The notes under the pieces: model-generated | The model's input: only the letters and a program-made list of their open reading frames with translations | Told to the model about the DNA's origin: nothing | The model's database searches: none | Made by a program: the position numbers and the translations under genes | Source of the DNA: Candidatus Peregrinibacteria bacterium | GTDB lineage: Bacteria > Patescibacteriota > Gracilibacteria > CAIRYL01 | Reading direction: 5' to 3' | DNA: 38,512 nucleotides | Assembly (NCBI GenBank): GCA_016220175.1 | Contig: JACRHZ010000078.1 | Span: 1 to 38,512 of the forward strand | Shown: positions 16,571-23,861 of the stretch, piece by piece | Layout of the letters: every line of letters begins with the position of its first letter | Numbering within the stretch: the first letter of the stretch is position 1

Positions 16571-16858
16571 CTAAACTGCAAGAGCAAGAGTCTCAATCTC
16601 GTTTGATATTTGGACCGGAGGAAACCAATTTTTATTATTCTTCTTCTCCCAACCAAGTTCCAGTAAAACCCGCTCTAATGTTCCTTTTTTCACTAATTCT
16701 TCAAAAAGCAGCGTTACCGCCTCGAAAAATCTCGCTTTCGCCTGTTCTAATGATTTTCCCGATGTAGAGAGGTCTAAAGCGTAAGTGTATGCCACATACT
16801 GCTTTCCTTCTTTAAAAATTGATACAGGCAGCTTGAATGCAAGTTTTGCTAATTTCAT
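16571..16858 (-). CDS. hicB: HicB-like antitoxin
   Basis: This is a 95-residue protein immediately upstream of hicA. The N-terminus has the partial RNase-H-like HicB fold (LPVSIFKEGKQYVAYTYALD), followed by the SLEQAKARFFEAVTLLFEEL helix typical of the family. There is no clear ribbon-helix-helix or HTH DNA-binding domain at the C-terminus, which is short, so autoregulation is uncertain. It has its own promoter. The operon order antitoxin-toxin differs from E. coli hicAB but is common elsewhere. Confidence 0.75.
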   Translation of the reverse strand: MKLAKLAFKLPVSIFKEGKQYVAYTYALDLSTSGKSLEQAKARFFEAVTLLFEELVKKGTLERVLLELGWEKKNNKNWFPPVQISNEIETLALAV

Positions 16859-16881
16859 AAATAAATTTTAATTCTGCTGAG

Positions 16882-16910
16882 AGTATAAATCAAAACAACT
16901 CCTGTATCAA
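16882..16910 (-). promoter_or_regulatory. Promoter of hicBA
   Basis: On the minus strand, -35 TTGATA (16905-16910) and -10 TATACT (16882-16887) are separated by exactly 17 bp. The -10 lies 23 bp before the hicB start, so the leader is about 17 nt. The rest of 16911-17052 holds no recognisable feature. Confidence 0.75.
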
Positions 16911-17052
16911 GAATTTGAAGGGATCCATGAGAGCAAGTGTACGAAAAAATTGTACTGCTGAAAAATGAATCTTCCATTTTTGGATGACCCAAAAAATTCA
17001 GGATCCTACGAATACATGCTGTTTACGATTTACTACATATTTGTATCAGACC

Positions 17053-17520
17053 CTAAATAACAATTTTCTTCAGAAGCAAAATATATATTGGTTTTCCTTC
17101 GGTTGATTCTTCAATGTTTTCTTTCACAAACTCGGTGAAACCCCATCTTTTGTATAAATCTTGTAATTCAGGTTCATGTTTATACGCGCCAATCGTAATT
17201 TCTGTAAAAGATTTTTCTTGTACTCGCTTTTCTGCTCGTTGAAAAAGAGCTCTTCCCAATCCTTGTCCTTGAAAGTCTGGATGAATTCGAAAAGCACAAA
17301 GATATGCTCTTTTCTTTCCATCCGCCTCATCTGTATCTTGTTTTTTCCAAAAAATATGAATTTCTCCAACAATATTTTCATCTGTTTCCAGAACCAAAAA
17401 TTCCTGACTTCCCTCTTTAATTCCTTTCTTATATTTTGATTGTATTTTCTTTACCCATTCCTCTTCCCAGCCCCATTCAAGCTTCTTAAAATCTGCAATG
17501 ATACCTTTTCTGGTATTCAT
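17053..17520 (-). CDS. GNAT-family N-acetyltransferase
   Basis: This 155-residue protein has a single GNAT domain. The acetyl-CoA-binding motif A is FRIHPDFQGQGLGRALFQRA at about 77-96, with the Q-x-x-G-x-G/A loop at 84-91. The motif B region contains ELQDLYKRWGF. The substrate is unknown; the arrangement resembles small-molecule or protein N-acetyltransferases generally. It starts 23 bp after rsmG on the same strand, so it may be the last gene of the murL-murD-rsmG run. Confidence 0.85.
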   Translation of the reverse strand: MNTRKGIIADFKKLEWGWEEEWVKKIQSKYKKGIKEGSQEFLVLETDENIVGEIHIFWKKQDTDEADGKKRAYLCAFRIHPDFQGQGLGRALFQRAEKRVQEKSFTEITIGAYKHEPELQDLYKRWGFTEFVKENIEESTEGKPIYILLLKKIVI

Positions 17521-17526
17521 AAAAAT

Positions 17527-17554
17527 AATCTAAAATCTAAAATTTAGAATTCAA
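17527..17554. repeat. Heptamer repeat locus 6
   Basis: Units aatctaa, aatctaa, aatttag, aattcaa fill the gap between rsmG and the GNAT gene and include the rsmG stop codon. Confidence 0.7.
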
Positions 17555-18263
17555 AACCCTCCAGCGTCATCGGCATACTTTTCGGAATTCCATTTCCTCT
17601 CGGAAATCTCTTCTCCGTTGGATACAACTTCACAATTTCCCAAATCTCCCGTTGATCACCACTCGGAAGTTTTCCGACTTTTCGATTTCGTAAAAATCCT
17701 CCAAACGCTTCTGTGAGAAGCTCTGCATCATCTTCGGATTCTGGTCCACGATACAGAAGAATTTTTCCATCAACTTTCACGAACGGAAAAGCGAGTTCAA
17801 GGCAGACAGAAAATGAAGCGAATGCGCGAACCGTGACAACATCAAACTGCTCTCGATATTTTTGCTGTTGCCCTAATTCTTCGGCACGACCAACAATTGT
17901 CGAGACGTTCTCGATTCCAGATTTTTGCGCAATTTCTTGAGCCGCCTTCATTTTTTTCCCGACGGAATCGAATGGAAAAAACTTCTTTTCAGGAAAAACT
18001 ATCGCGAGCGGAAATGCGGGAAATCCACCGCCAGAACCAAGGTCGAGAATTTTTGCATCGGAATCAGAAATGAATTCTGCTCCGAGAAGCGCATCATAAA
18101 AATGTTTTTCCCAAATCCCCTGCTCATCGCGAATGGCGGAAAGATTTAATTCTGAATTCTTTTGAACAAAATTTGTATACAAATTTTGGAATGAGGTGAA
18201 CTCATTTTTCGTGAGTTTTCGAAAAGCAGAATCAAGGAAATTTGGAGATAATTTAAAATTCAA
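17544..18263 (-). CDS. rsmG: 16S rRNA (guanine-527-N7)-methyltransferase RsmG (GidB)
   Basis: RsmG makes m7G527 in 16S rRNA using SAM. The 239 residues match the family. Motif I is ILDLGSGGGFPAFPLAI at about 72-88, and a later FDVVTVRAFAS stretch is characteristic of GidB. The GRAEELG and LYRGPE stretches also fit. The listed start is TTG (18261-18263), placed inside a heptamer repeat; a start a few codons further in is possible. It lies between murD and the GNAT gene on the same strand. Confidence 0.93.
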   Translation of the reverse strand: MNFKLSPNFLDSAFRKLTKNEFTSFQNLYTNFVQKNSELNLSAIRDEQGIWEKHFYDALLGAEFISDSDAKILDLGSGGGFPAFPLAIVFPEKKFFPFDSVGKKMKAAQEIAQKSGIENVSTIVGRAEELGQQQKYREQFDVVTVRAFASFSVCLELAFPFVKVDGKILLYRGPESEDDAELLTEAFGGFLRNRKVGKLPSGDQREIWEIVKLYPTEKRFPRGNGIPKSMPMTLEGFEF

Positions 18264-18284
18264 AATTTAAAATTTAAAATCTTA
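18250..18284. repeat. Heptamer repeat locus 7
   Basis: Five units (aatttaa, aattcaa, aatttaa, aatttaa, aatctta) span the start of rsmG and the gap to murD. Confidence 0.75.
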
Positions 18285-18295
18285 TAAAGTCCATA

Positions 18296-19663
18296 TCAAT
18301 TCGCACCGAATCGAACTACATCTTCTCTAAACATTCTCCCCTTTTCTTCGAAATTTTTGAACTGATTATAACTCGGTGATGCCGGAGAAAGTACGCATAC
18401 TTTTCCTGACGGAGTCACTTCATACGCCTTTTGAACAGCATCAGAAAGAGTATCACTCCAAGTTATATTCGGAGAAAAATCACGAACAGAATTTTTTATT
18501 TCATCCGCAATTCGTTTTCCGGTGTCCGGCATGAGAATGACATTTGGAACTTTTCGCGCGAGAATTTCTTTTGTGAGCTCAGAAAATTTGAGTCCGCGAT
18601 CATATCCTCCGAGAATAAGCGTTCCGAGATCATTTCCAAATGCAGAAATCGCGGCAATTGCGGATTCTGGAGTTGTGGAAATCGCATCATCAAAAAATCG
18701 AATTTTTCGAAATTCTCCGATAAATTCGAGACGGTGTTCAAGCCCTTTAAATTCCTTCACTGCAGCTTGAATAACTGAATTTTCAACATCGAATAATTTT
18801 GCCACGGCAATGCAGAGGAGAATGTTTTCGAGATTATGCGTTCCGAGAATGCGAACATCAGAAATCCGCAATATATTTTCCGAATTATGAATGAGATTTC
18901 CATCTTGGATAAGACTCGATTTTCCATCGTTTGTCGGAAGGACTCGACAAGAAAGTTTCTCCACAAATTTTCGAATTTTTTCAAATTTGGCATTGTACAC
19001 AAGAATGTCATCAGATTTCATATTCGCGCATATTCCCATCTTCGCCGCAAAGTACGCTTCTTCACTTCCGTGATAATCGAGATGTTCTGGAAAAAAACTC
19101 GTAATAACTCCAATTTTTGGCGGAATTTCGAGATCTTCGAGCTGATAACTGGAAAGTTCAAAAATATATATTTTGTTCTCAGAATCAGTCTTCAAAAATT
19201 CCAAAGCGGGTTTCCCGACATTTCCCACAAGCTCGACATTTTTTCCAGCTTTCTTGAGTATGCGAAAAATGAGCGTCGCAGTGGTGCTTTTCCCTTTGGA
19301 TCCCGTAACGCCAATAATTTCTCCTTTCGCTTCAGAAAAAAATATATTCGTCGCACTTGTGAACTGAATGCCATTTTGAATCGCTTTTTCAATTTCTGGA
19401 ATTCTTCTCGTGATTCCGGGAGATTTGATCACTATGTCATATTCTTCAAAATGTCGGAGATGCTCGTCACCGAAATATAATTCCACATTTTGTTCCTGAA
19501 GAAGTAATTGAGCGGCTTTGGAATGATCTTTTAATAATTTTTTGTCCGCAATTCCAATTCGCATATCTCTATACTTTTCTCGAAGAAACTCAAAAGTTGC
19601 CATTCCTTCTTTTCCGAAACCGAGAATGAGCACTTTACTGCCAGAAAATTCTGTGGATTTCAT
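18296..19663 (-). CDS. murD: UDP-N-acetylmuramoyl-L-alanine:glutamate ligase (MurD, likely MurD2 type)
   Basis: MurD enzymes add glutamate to UDP-MurNAc-L-Ala in cytoplasmic peptidoglycan synthesis. The 455 residues show an N-terminal Rossmann domain (VLILGFGKEG at 11-20), the ATP loop GVTGSKGKSTT at 118-128, and C-terminal Mur-ligase motifs such as FFDDAISTTPESAIAA. The GFGKEG start, rather than the usual GLGxSG type, and an adjacent murL 17 bp upstream suggest the MurD2 variant that uses L-Glu. That specificity is inferred from context; Mur ligase identity is firm. Confidence 0.93.
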   Translation of the reverse strand: MKSTEFSGSKVLILGFGKEGMATFEFLREKYRDMRIGIADKKLLKDHSKAAQLLLQEQNVELYFGDEHLRHFEEYDIVIKSPGITRRIPEIEKAIQNGIQFTSATNIFFSEAKGEIIGVTGSKGKSTTATLIFRILKKAGKNVELVGNVGKPALEFLKTDSENKIYIFELSSYQLEDLEIPPKIGVITSFFPEHLDYHGSEEAYFAAKMGICANMKSDDILVYNAKFEKIRKFVEKLSCRVLPTNDGKSSLIQDGNLIHNSENILRISDVRILGTHNLENILLCIAVAKLFDVENSVIQAAVKEFKGLEHRLEFIGEFRKIRFFDDAISTTPESAIAAISAFGNDLGTLILGGYDRGLKFSELTKEILARKVPNVILMPDTGKRIADEIKNSVRDFSPNITWSDTLSDAVQKAYEVTPSGKVCVLSPASPSYNQFKNFEEKGRMFREDVVRFGAN

Positions 19664-19670
19664 GGAGGGG

Positions 19671-19698
19671 GAATCAAGAATTAGGAATTAGGGGAAAG
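19671..19698. repeat. Heptamer repeat locus 8
   Basis: Units gaatcaa, gaattag, gaattag, gggaaag span the murL stop codon and the 17-bp gap to murD. The last MurL residues (SPNS) are read from this repeat. Confidence 0.65.
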
Positions 19699-21021
19699 TT
19701 CATGAATGCTCAAAATTTCTTGTTTGAGTTTCTTCTTTTCATTTTCTGATATCTGAACTTCTTTCTGAAACATTTTCATCGCGATATCATTGTCATATTC
19801 ACCTTTTTCTTGAATGAGAACAAATGCTAATTTCGATTCCTCTGGAATTCCCACACACTCAAATGGCTTGTGATCAGAAATTCCGAGAAGTTCTCGAAAA
19901 GTTGGCAGAAGTTTTTCATCAGCGAAAAGATTTTTTCCAAACGTTTCGATCATGATCTTTTTTGGAAGAAACGGCGCCAAAATTAGAAATGTAAAAGCGC
20001 ATTTTGGACATTCTCCACACCAGAGTTTTGATGATTCCTTTTTTTGAATTGAGAAATTCCGATTACAGCTCGTAAATACTTTCAAATATTCTGGTTTTTT
20101 TTGGACAATTTCCGCGAACATTTTTGCAATTTTGATTTCATAATACGGTCTGAGCAGGCTGTATATGCGAAGATCTGGTGATAAAAAATTTCGCACGTAT
20201 TCCATAAAATTCTCTTCAAATTCTTTACTTTTAGAATATTGATGATTAATTTCGAGCTCATGAAATGTAAGATTTCCATAATTCGCGCTTCTTTCGAGCG
20301 AAAGTACGCTATTTTTATATCCATACAAAACTGAAGTTGTGAGGAGGAGAAATGAGATGTACGCAGTAATCGGCACATGACCATTATATGCGCCATTTTT
20401 ATTCATCTCGAAAAGCTTAGGAGAAAGCTCGCGTTTTACGAGAATTCTCGGTTTTCCAATAATTTTTGATGTTTCCGCAATTGGACCATGATCCTCTAAA
20501 CTGAACAGTCTAAAATCTTCGTTACGACTGAGAAGAAGCTCAGCAGAAACAATCGAATCTTTTCCTCCTCCCATCGGCAACAATGTCTTTTCTGGAAGTG
20601 AAAGCGAAATTGGCGCAATCGGCTCAGAAATAGAAATGGGAAAATGGATAAGACCCAGAAAATCGATATCGTTTCGATAGAAAAATTCGCCAAGTCCTTT
20701 TGTATAGAGCGTATTCCAGAATTCTGCCTGTTTTTCACTCAGTTTTCCGGAATGAATTTCTATTTTTTTCGGCAAATAGGTTTTGTAATAACTCACTCCT
20801 CCGATGAGATGGAGATGAAAAAATGTTCGATCAAGAAGGTCTAAATTGACGGTATTCCAATCGATGAGAGAAACATTGAAAATAAGTTTTTCCTCAAAAT
20901 GAATTTCGTCATCGAGCGAGTACCTGAGAAACAAAATCCCCTTTTCTCGATTAAATTCGTATTCCCGAAAATGAAAAGTAACATGTTGAAAATCCATATT
21001 TTGAAGTTTGTCAGAGCACAT
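19681..21021 (-). CDS. murL: UDP-MurNAc-L-Ala-L-Glu epimerase (MurL)
   Basis: MurL converts the terminal L-Glu of UDP-MurNAc-L-Ala-L-Glu to D-Glu. With MurD2 it replaces the usual MurI racemase plus MurD route (described in Xanthomonas oryzae). The 446-residue protein has an ATP-pyrophosphatase-like loop PMGGGKDS at 149-156, conserved aromatic and polar segments, and a CGECPKC motif at 335-341 followed by AFTFLILAPFLP, as I recall for this family. It sits directly upstream of murD on the same strand. ATG at 21019-21021 is listed; a second ATG nine codons in is possible. The family call rests on remembered motifs plus context. Confidence 0.8.
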   Translation of the reverse strand: MCSDKLQNMDFQHVTFHFREYEFNREKGILFLRYSLDDEIHFEEKLIFNVSLIDWNTVNLDLLDRTFFHLHLIGGVSYYKTYLPKKIEIHSGKLSEKQAEFWNTLYTKGLGEFFYRNDIDFLGLIHFPISISEPIAPISLSLPEKTLLPMGGGKDSIVSAELLLSRNEDFRLFSLEDHGPIAETSKIIGKPRILVKRELSPKLFEMNKNGAYNGHVPITAYISFLLLTTSVLYGYKNSVLSLERSANYGNLTFHELEINHQYSKSKEFEENFMEYVRNFLSPDLRIYSLLRPYYEIKIAKMFAEIVQKKPEYLKVFTSCNRNFSIQKKESSKLWCGECPKCAFTFLILAPFLPKKIMIETFGKNLFADEKLLPTFRELLGISDHKPFECVGIPEESKLAFVLIQEKGEYDNDIAMKMFQKEVQISENEKKKLKQEILSIHELSPNS

Positions 21022-21030
21022 CTTATCAAA

Positions 21031-21065
21031 AATTCGTAATTCGTCATTCGTAATTCGTAATTAAG
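21031..21065. repeat. Heptamer repeat locus 9
   Basis: Five units (aattcgt, aattcgt, cattcgt, aattcgt, aattaag) fill the 60-bp divergent gap between murL and rsmA, which must also hold both promoters. Confidence 0.85.
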
Positions 21066-21081
21066 TCTAGATTATGCCAAA

Positions 21082-21966
21082 ATGTCCACGATGTTTCCAG
21101 AATACATGATTGATTTGACTCACTTCTCCGAACTTCGCAACCTGCTCAAAAAATATAGTGTTTGGGCAAAAAAGCGCTTAGGACAAAATTTTCTGGTGAA
21201 TAAATCAGTTTTGGAAAAAATTGTTGAAACTGCGGAAGTTCATGAAGGAGAACTCATTGTGGAAATTGGTCCCGGTCCGGGAGTGCTCACTCAAGCGCTT
21301 CTTCTCGCAAAAGCAAAAGTGGAAGCGATTGAAATTGACAGAGAAATTCTTCCAGTGCTGAGAGAAGCGACGAGAAGTTATAGTAAATTTCTCACCATTT
21401 TTGAAAAACACATTCTCGATTTTGATCCTCCAAAAGAGCCGTACAAAATTATTTCCAATATTCCGTATCATCTCACTTCCCCAATTCTCCGAAAATTTCT
21501 GAGTGAAGTGGAAAATCGTCCCAGCCGAATTGTACTTCTCGTCCAAAAAGAAGTCGCGGAAAAAATATGTGAAAAAGAAGGCCGTGATTCACATTTGTCG
21601 CTTATGGTAAAGGTTTTTGGTGTGCCAGAAATTATCCAAATAGTGCGAGCAGAAAGTTTTTTTCCGGTGCCAAAAGTTGATTCCGCAATTTTGAAAATTG
21701 AACTTTTTTCTGAACCGAAAATTTCAATTCCTCCGAAAGTGTTTGAGGAAATGCTCTTTCGCGGATTTGCTGAACCAAGAAAAAAAATCCGAAACGTCCT
21801 TATGAAAAAGTTTTTGAAAACAAGCGATCAGATTGAAGAAATATTTACAAAATGCAATGTCTCGGGAGACCTTCGGGCTCAGAATCTCTCGATTGAAGAT
21901 TGGGAGAACTTGGCGAAGGTGTTTTTTGAAGAGTATATTGGGCAAGCAGTAAGCAATAAGCAGTAA
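21082..21966 (+). CDS. rsmA: 16S rRNA dimethyladenosine transferase RsmA (KsgA)
   Basis: RsmA dimethylates A1518 and A1519 near the 3' end of 16S rRNA, a late 30S maturation step. The 294 residues contain KKRLGQNFLVN at about 30-40, SAM motif I VEIGPGPGVLTQ at 60-71, and the catalytic NIPYHL at 126-131. The C-terminal helical domain includes FRGFAEPRKKIRN. The real start may be the fourth or ninth codon Met. The stop codon and last residues (AVSNKQ) lie inside a heptamer repeat. It opens a plus-strand run with S23, xer, cutA and holA. Confidence 0.95.
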   Translation: MSTMFPEYMIDLTHFSELRNLLKKYSVWAKKRLGQNFLVNKSVLEKIVETAEVHEGELIVEIGPGPGVLTQALLLAKAKVEAIEIDREILPVLREATRSYSKFLTIFEKHILDFDPPKEPYKIISNIPYHLTSPILRKFLSEVENRPSRIVLLVQKEVAEKICEKEGRDSHLSLMVKVFGVPEIIQIVRAESFFPVPKVDSAILKIELFSEPKISIPPKVFEEMLFRGFAEPRKKIRNVLMKKFLKTSDQIEEIFTKCNVSGDLRAQNLSIEDWENLAKVFFEEYIGQAVSNKQ

Positions 21967-21974
21967 GCAATAAG
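21946..21974 (+). repeat. Heptamer repeat locus 10, left arm of the S23 inverted pair
   Basis: Units alternate gcagtaa and gcaataa. The last 26 bp are the inverse of 22356-22381 with 24 of 26 positions matching. The arm contains the rsmA stop codon. Confidence 0.9.
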
Positions 21975-21988
21975 TTTTTTATATTTTT

Positions 21989-22345
21989 ATGGAAATAAGA
22001 ACATTTGTGGATATTATTGCATGGCAAAAAGCACATAGGTTTGTGCCTGAAATTTATAAACTTACAAAGAAATTCCCAAAAGAAGAACTCTTCTCTCTTA
22101 CTTCTCAACCAAAAAGATCATCTATTTCTATTCCTGCGAATATTGCCGAGGGGTACAAGAGGAGGGGCAACAAAGATTCGCGACACTTTTATAATATTTC
22201 TGAAGCCTCTCTCGAAGAATCAAAGTACTATTTAATTCTCGCAAAAGATCTCAAATACATTAACGAAACAGAATTCAAAGATGTTTTTGAAAAAGCGAAT
22301 GAAACTGGAAGAATCCTTAATGGTTGGAAGAAATCACAAAAATAA
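21989..22345 (+). CDS. Four-helix-bundle protein, S23/23S-rRNA-intervening-sequence family
   Basis: This 118-residue protein shows the family pattern: WQKAHRF near the N-terminus, YKLTKKFPKEELFSLTSQ, the RSSISIPANIAEGYKRR core at about 43-59, and SLEESKYYLILAKDL. In known structures the family forms a pentameric four-helix-bundle with a basic surface thought to bind nucleic acid. Its role is unknown. It was first found encoded within IVS elements of 23S rRNA genes, but free-standing copies are common in CPR genomes. Here it is flanked by inverted heptamer arms and inserted in an otherwise housekeeping run. Confidence 0.9.
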   Translation: MEIRTFVDIIAWQKAHRFVPEIYKLTKKFPKEELFSLTSQPKRSSISIPANIAEGYKRRGNKDSRHFYNISEASLEESKYYLILAKDLKYINETEFKDVFEKANETGRILNGWKKSQK

Positions 22346-22355
22346 TTACTTTCCG

Positions 22356-22381
22356 CTTATTGCTTATTGCTTACTGCTTAC
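22356..22381 (+). repeat. Heptamer repeat locus 10, right arm of the S23 inverted pair
   Basis: Units of the type cttattg and cttactg end directly at the ATG of xer (22383). The arm is the near-perfect inverse of the left arm within 21946-21974. Confidence 0.9.
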
Positions 22382-22382
22382 T

Positions 22383-23312
22383 ATGGACACTTCTTCAAAA
22401 TCCCTCGAGAAATTGGTAGATGATTTCCTGATTTTCTGTGAAATCGGCAAAAATCAAAGCGATAATACCTTGGAAAATTATCGGCGATATCTTCGTCGAT
22501 TTCTTGATTTTTATGGAAAAGAAAAATCAGCAGAATCTCTTTCTCTAAATGTAATTGAAGAGTATCGACTCTTTCTCTCAAGACAAAAGACGAAATTCGG
22601 AGAAAGGCTCTCTGTAAAAACTCAAAGTTATTACCTTATTGCGCTTCGTGCATTTTTGAAATTTCTCCACAAACGTGACATCGATACACTTTCTCCAGAA
22701 AAAATTGAACTTCCCAAAATTCCAGAACGGCATATCGATTTTCTTTCGCTCGATGAAATTGAACAAATTTTTAGATCAGCTTTGTCAGAAACAATCATTG
22801 GAAAGCGTGATGCCGCAATTTTGGAAACGCTGTATTCTACTGGTCTTCGAGTTTCTGAACTCTGCCACCTGAATCGCGATGAAGTGAATACAAAAACACG
22901 AGAATTTGGGGTTCGCGGAAAGGGACGAAAAGTGCGAATTGTCTTTCTGACGGAAAAAGCGGCAACAAAAATTGAGGAGTATTTGAAATGCCGAGATGAT
23001 AATTGTAAAGCGGCTTTTATCTCCTACTCCAAAAAATCAGGAAAGGAAATCGGCTTGAATCCAAATGATCGCAGACTTTCGCGGAATGTTGTGGAAAATA
23101 TTGTGCAGAAATACGCAAAACTCGCGGGAATTCTCAAAAAAGTGACGCCGCATACACTTCGGCATTCATTCGCAACAACGCTGCTCCAAAATGGAGCAGA
23201 TTTGAGATCAGTACAAATGATGCTTGGGCATTCGTCGATTACGACGACGCAGATTTATACGCATGTAACGGATGCACATTTGAAAGAGGTGCATGAGAAA
23301 TATCACAAATAA
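22383..23312 (+). CDS. xer: XerC/XerD-type tyrosine recombinase
   Basis: This is a site-specific recombinase of the type that resolves chromosome dimers. From the ATG at 22383 it has 309 residues, the usual Xer length; longer upstream starts would read through the S23 gene and the repeat. The N-terminal SAM-like core-binding domain is about 5-100. The catalytic set is R156 (GLRVSEL), K180 (GKGRK), H257 and R260 (PHTLRH), H283 (LGH) and Y292 (IYTHV). All residues are present. The single housekeeping copy in this region, embedded among rRNA-modification and replication genes, suggests the chromosomal Xer rather than a mobile-element integrase, but XerC and XerD cannot be told apart here. Confidence 0.93.
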   Translation: MDTSSKSLEKLVDDFLIFCEIGKNQSDNTLENYRRYLRRFLDFYGKEKSAESLSLNVIEEYRLFLSRQKTKFGERLSVKTQSYYLIALRAFLKFLHKRDIDTLSPEKIELPKIPERHIDFLSLDEIEQIFRSALSETIIGKRDAAILETLYSTGLRVSELCHLNRDEVNTKTREFGVRGKGRKVRIVFLTEKAATKIEEYLKCRDDNCKAAFISYSKKSGKEIGLNPNDRRLSRNVVENIVQKYAKLAGILKKVTPHTLRHSFATTLLQNGADLRSVQMMLGHSSITTTQIYTHVTDAHLKEVHEKYHK

Positions 23313-23331
23313 TTTTAAATTTTAAATTATT
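23311..23331. repeat. Heptamer repeat locus 11
   Basis: Units aatttta, aatttta, aattatt fill the 22-bp gap between xer and cutA and include the last base pairs of the xer stop codon. Confidence 0.6.
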
Positions 23332-23334
23332 TTC

Positions 23335-23688
23335 ATGTCTCAAATTTCTTTCCTATACATTACGACAAAAGATTCTTCTGAAGCCGAAAAAATCGGTCGA
23401 CATTTTGTGGAATCCAAACTCGCCGCGTGTGTGAATATTTTTCCAAAAATGAAATCGATATACCGATGGAAAGGAAAAATTGCATCGGCTGATGAAGCAG
23501 TGCTCATTGTGAAAACGAAAACTGAACTTGTGCCGAAAATTACGGAAGAGGTCAAAAAACTTCATTCATACGAATGCCCCTGCATTGTTTCAATTCCGAT
23601 TGAAGGAGGAAATGAGGAGTTTTTGAGATGGATTCAAGAATCAATTACGAATGACGAATTACGGCTAAATGAAAAAGGTAAAATGTGA
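23335..23688 (+). CDS. cutA: CutA1-like divalent cation tolerance protein
   Basis: CutA is a small trimeric ferredoxin-like protein linked to copper tolerance; its molecular role is not settled. The 117 residues carry the family pattern: FLYITTKDSSEAEKIGRHFV, KLAACVNIFP at about 28-37, SIYRWKGKI at about 41-49, and YECPCIVSIPI at about 78-88. The body of the fold ends near WIQES; the remaining residues (ITNDELRLNEKGKM) are encoded by the heptamer repeat at 23642 and look like an add-on tail. It lies between xer and holA on the same strand. Confidence 0.9.
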   Translation: MSQISFLYITTKDSSEAEKIGRHFVESKLAACVNIFPKMKSIYRWKGKIASADEAVLIVKTKTELVPKITEEVKKLHSYECPCIVSIPIEGGNEEFLRWIQESITNDELRLNEKGKM

Positions 23689-23697
23689 AATGTAAAA
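23642..23697. repeat. Heptamer repeat locus 12, left part
   Basis: Eight consecutive units (caattac, gaatgac, gaattac ... tgtaaaa) overlap the 3' end of cutA and supply its last codons. They are partly inverse to 23742-23825. Confidence 0.85.
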
Positions 23698-23741
23698 AAA
23701 ATCAAAAATTTCAATGTTTAAAAATTAGAATTTTATACTTA

Positions 23742-23825
23742 TTTTTACATTTTGCCTTTAAAATTTTACATTTTTTCAGAAGTTCACCTTTTGAAAATCG
23801 TAATTCGTCATTCGTAATTCGTAAT
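23742..23825. repeat. Heptamer repeat locus 12, right part
   Basis: A 7-bp periodic run (tttttac, attttgc ... tcgtaat, tcgtcat, tcgtaat, tcgtaat) lies just before holA. Its distal units are the inverse of the proximal units at 23642-23662, so the two parts enclose about 180 bp as a large imperfect hairpin. Confidence 0.8.
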
Positions 23826-23861
23826 CGCCTCTGGTACAATTCTGGCGCATCACTTCCTACA

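Larger units (their letters stand above)
21946..22381 (+). mobile_element. Candidate IR-bounded S23 (IVP) cassette
   Basis: A 436-bp segment contains one four-helix-bundle gene bounded by inverted heptamer arms matching at 24 of 26 positions. It fits exactly between the last codons of rsmA and the first codon of xer. S23 genes are known from intervening sequences in 23S rRNA whose ends also form an inverted stem. Mobility here is inference: similar heptamers occur at other gene ends without S23, and no target duplication was found. Confidence 0.45.

Noticed and set aside
22281-22382. N-terminal extension of xer by 34 residues
   Set aside because: It overlaps the S23 gene in another frame and crosses the repeat arm; the Met at 22383 gives the normal Xer length.
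23685-23861. N-terminal extension of holA by 59 residues
   Set aside because: The extension is read from the heptamer repeat block and is rich in Phe/Leu/Lys; the HolA fold begins at the Met at 23862.
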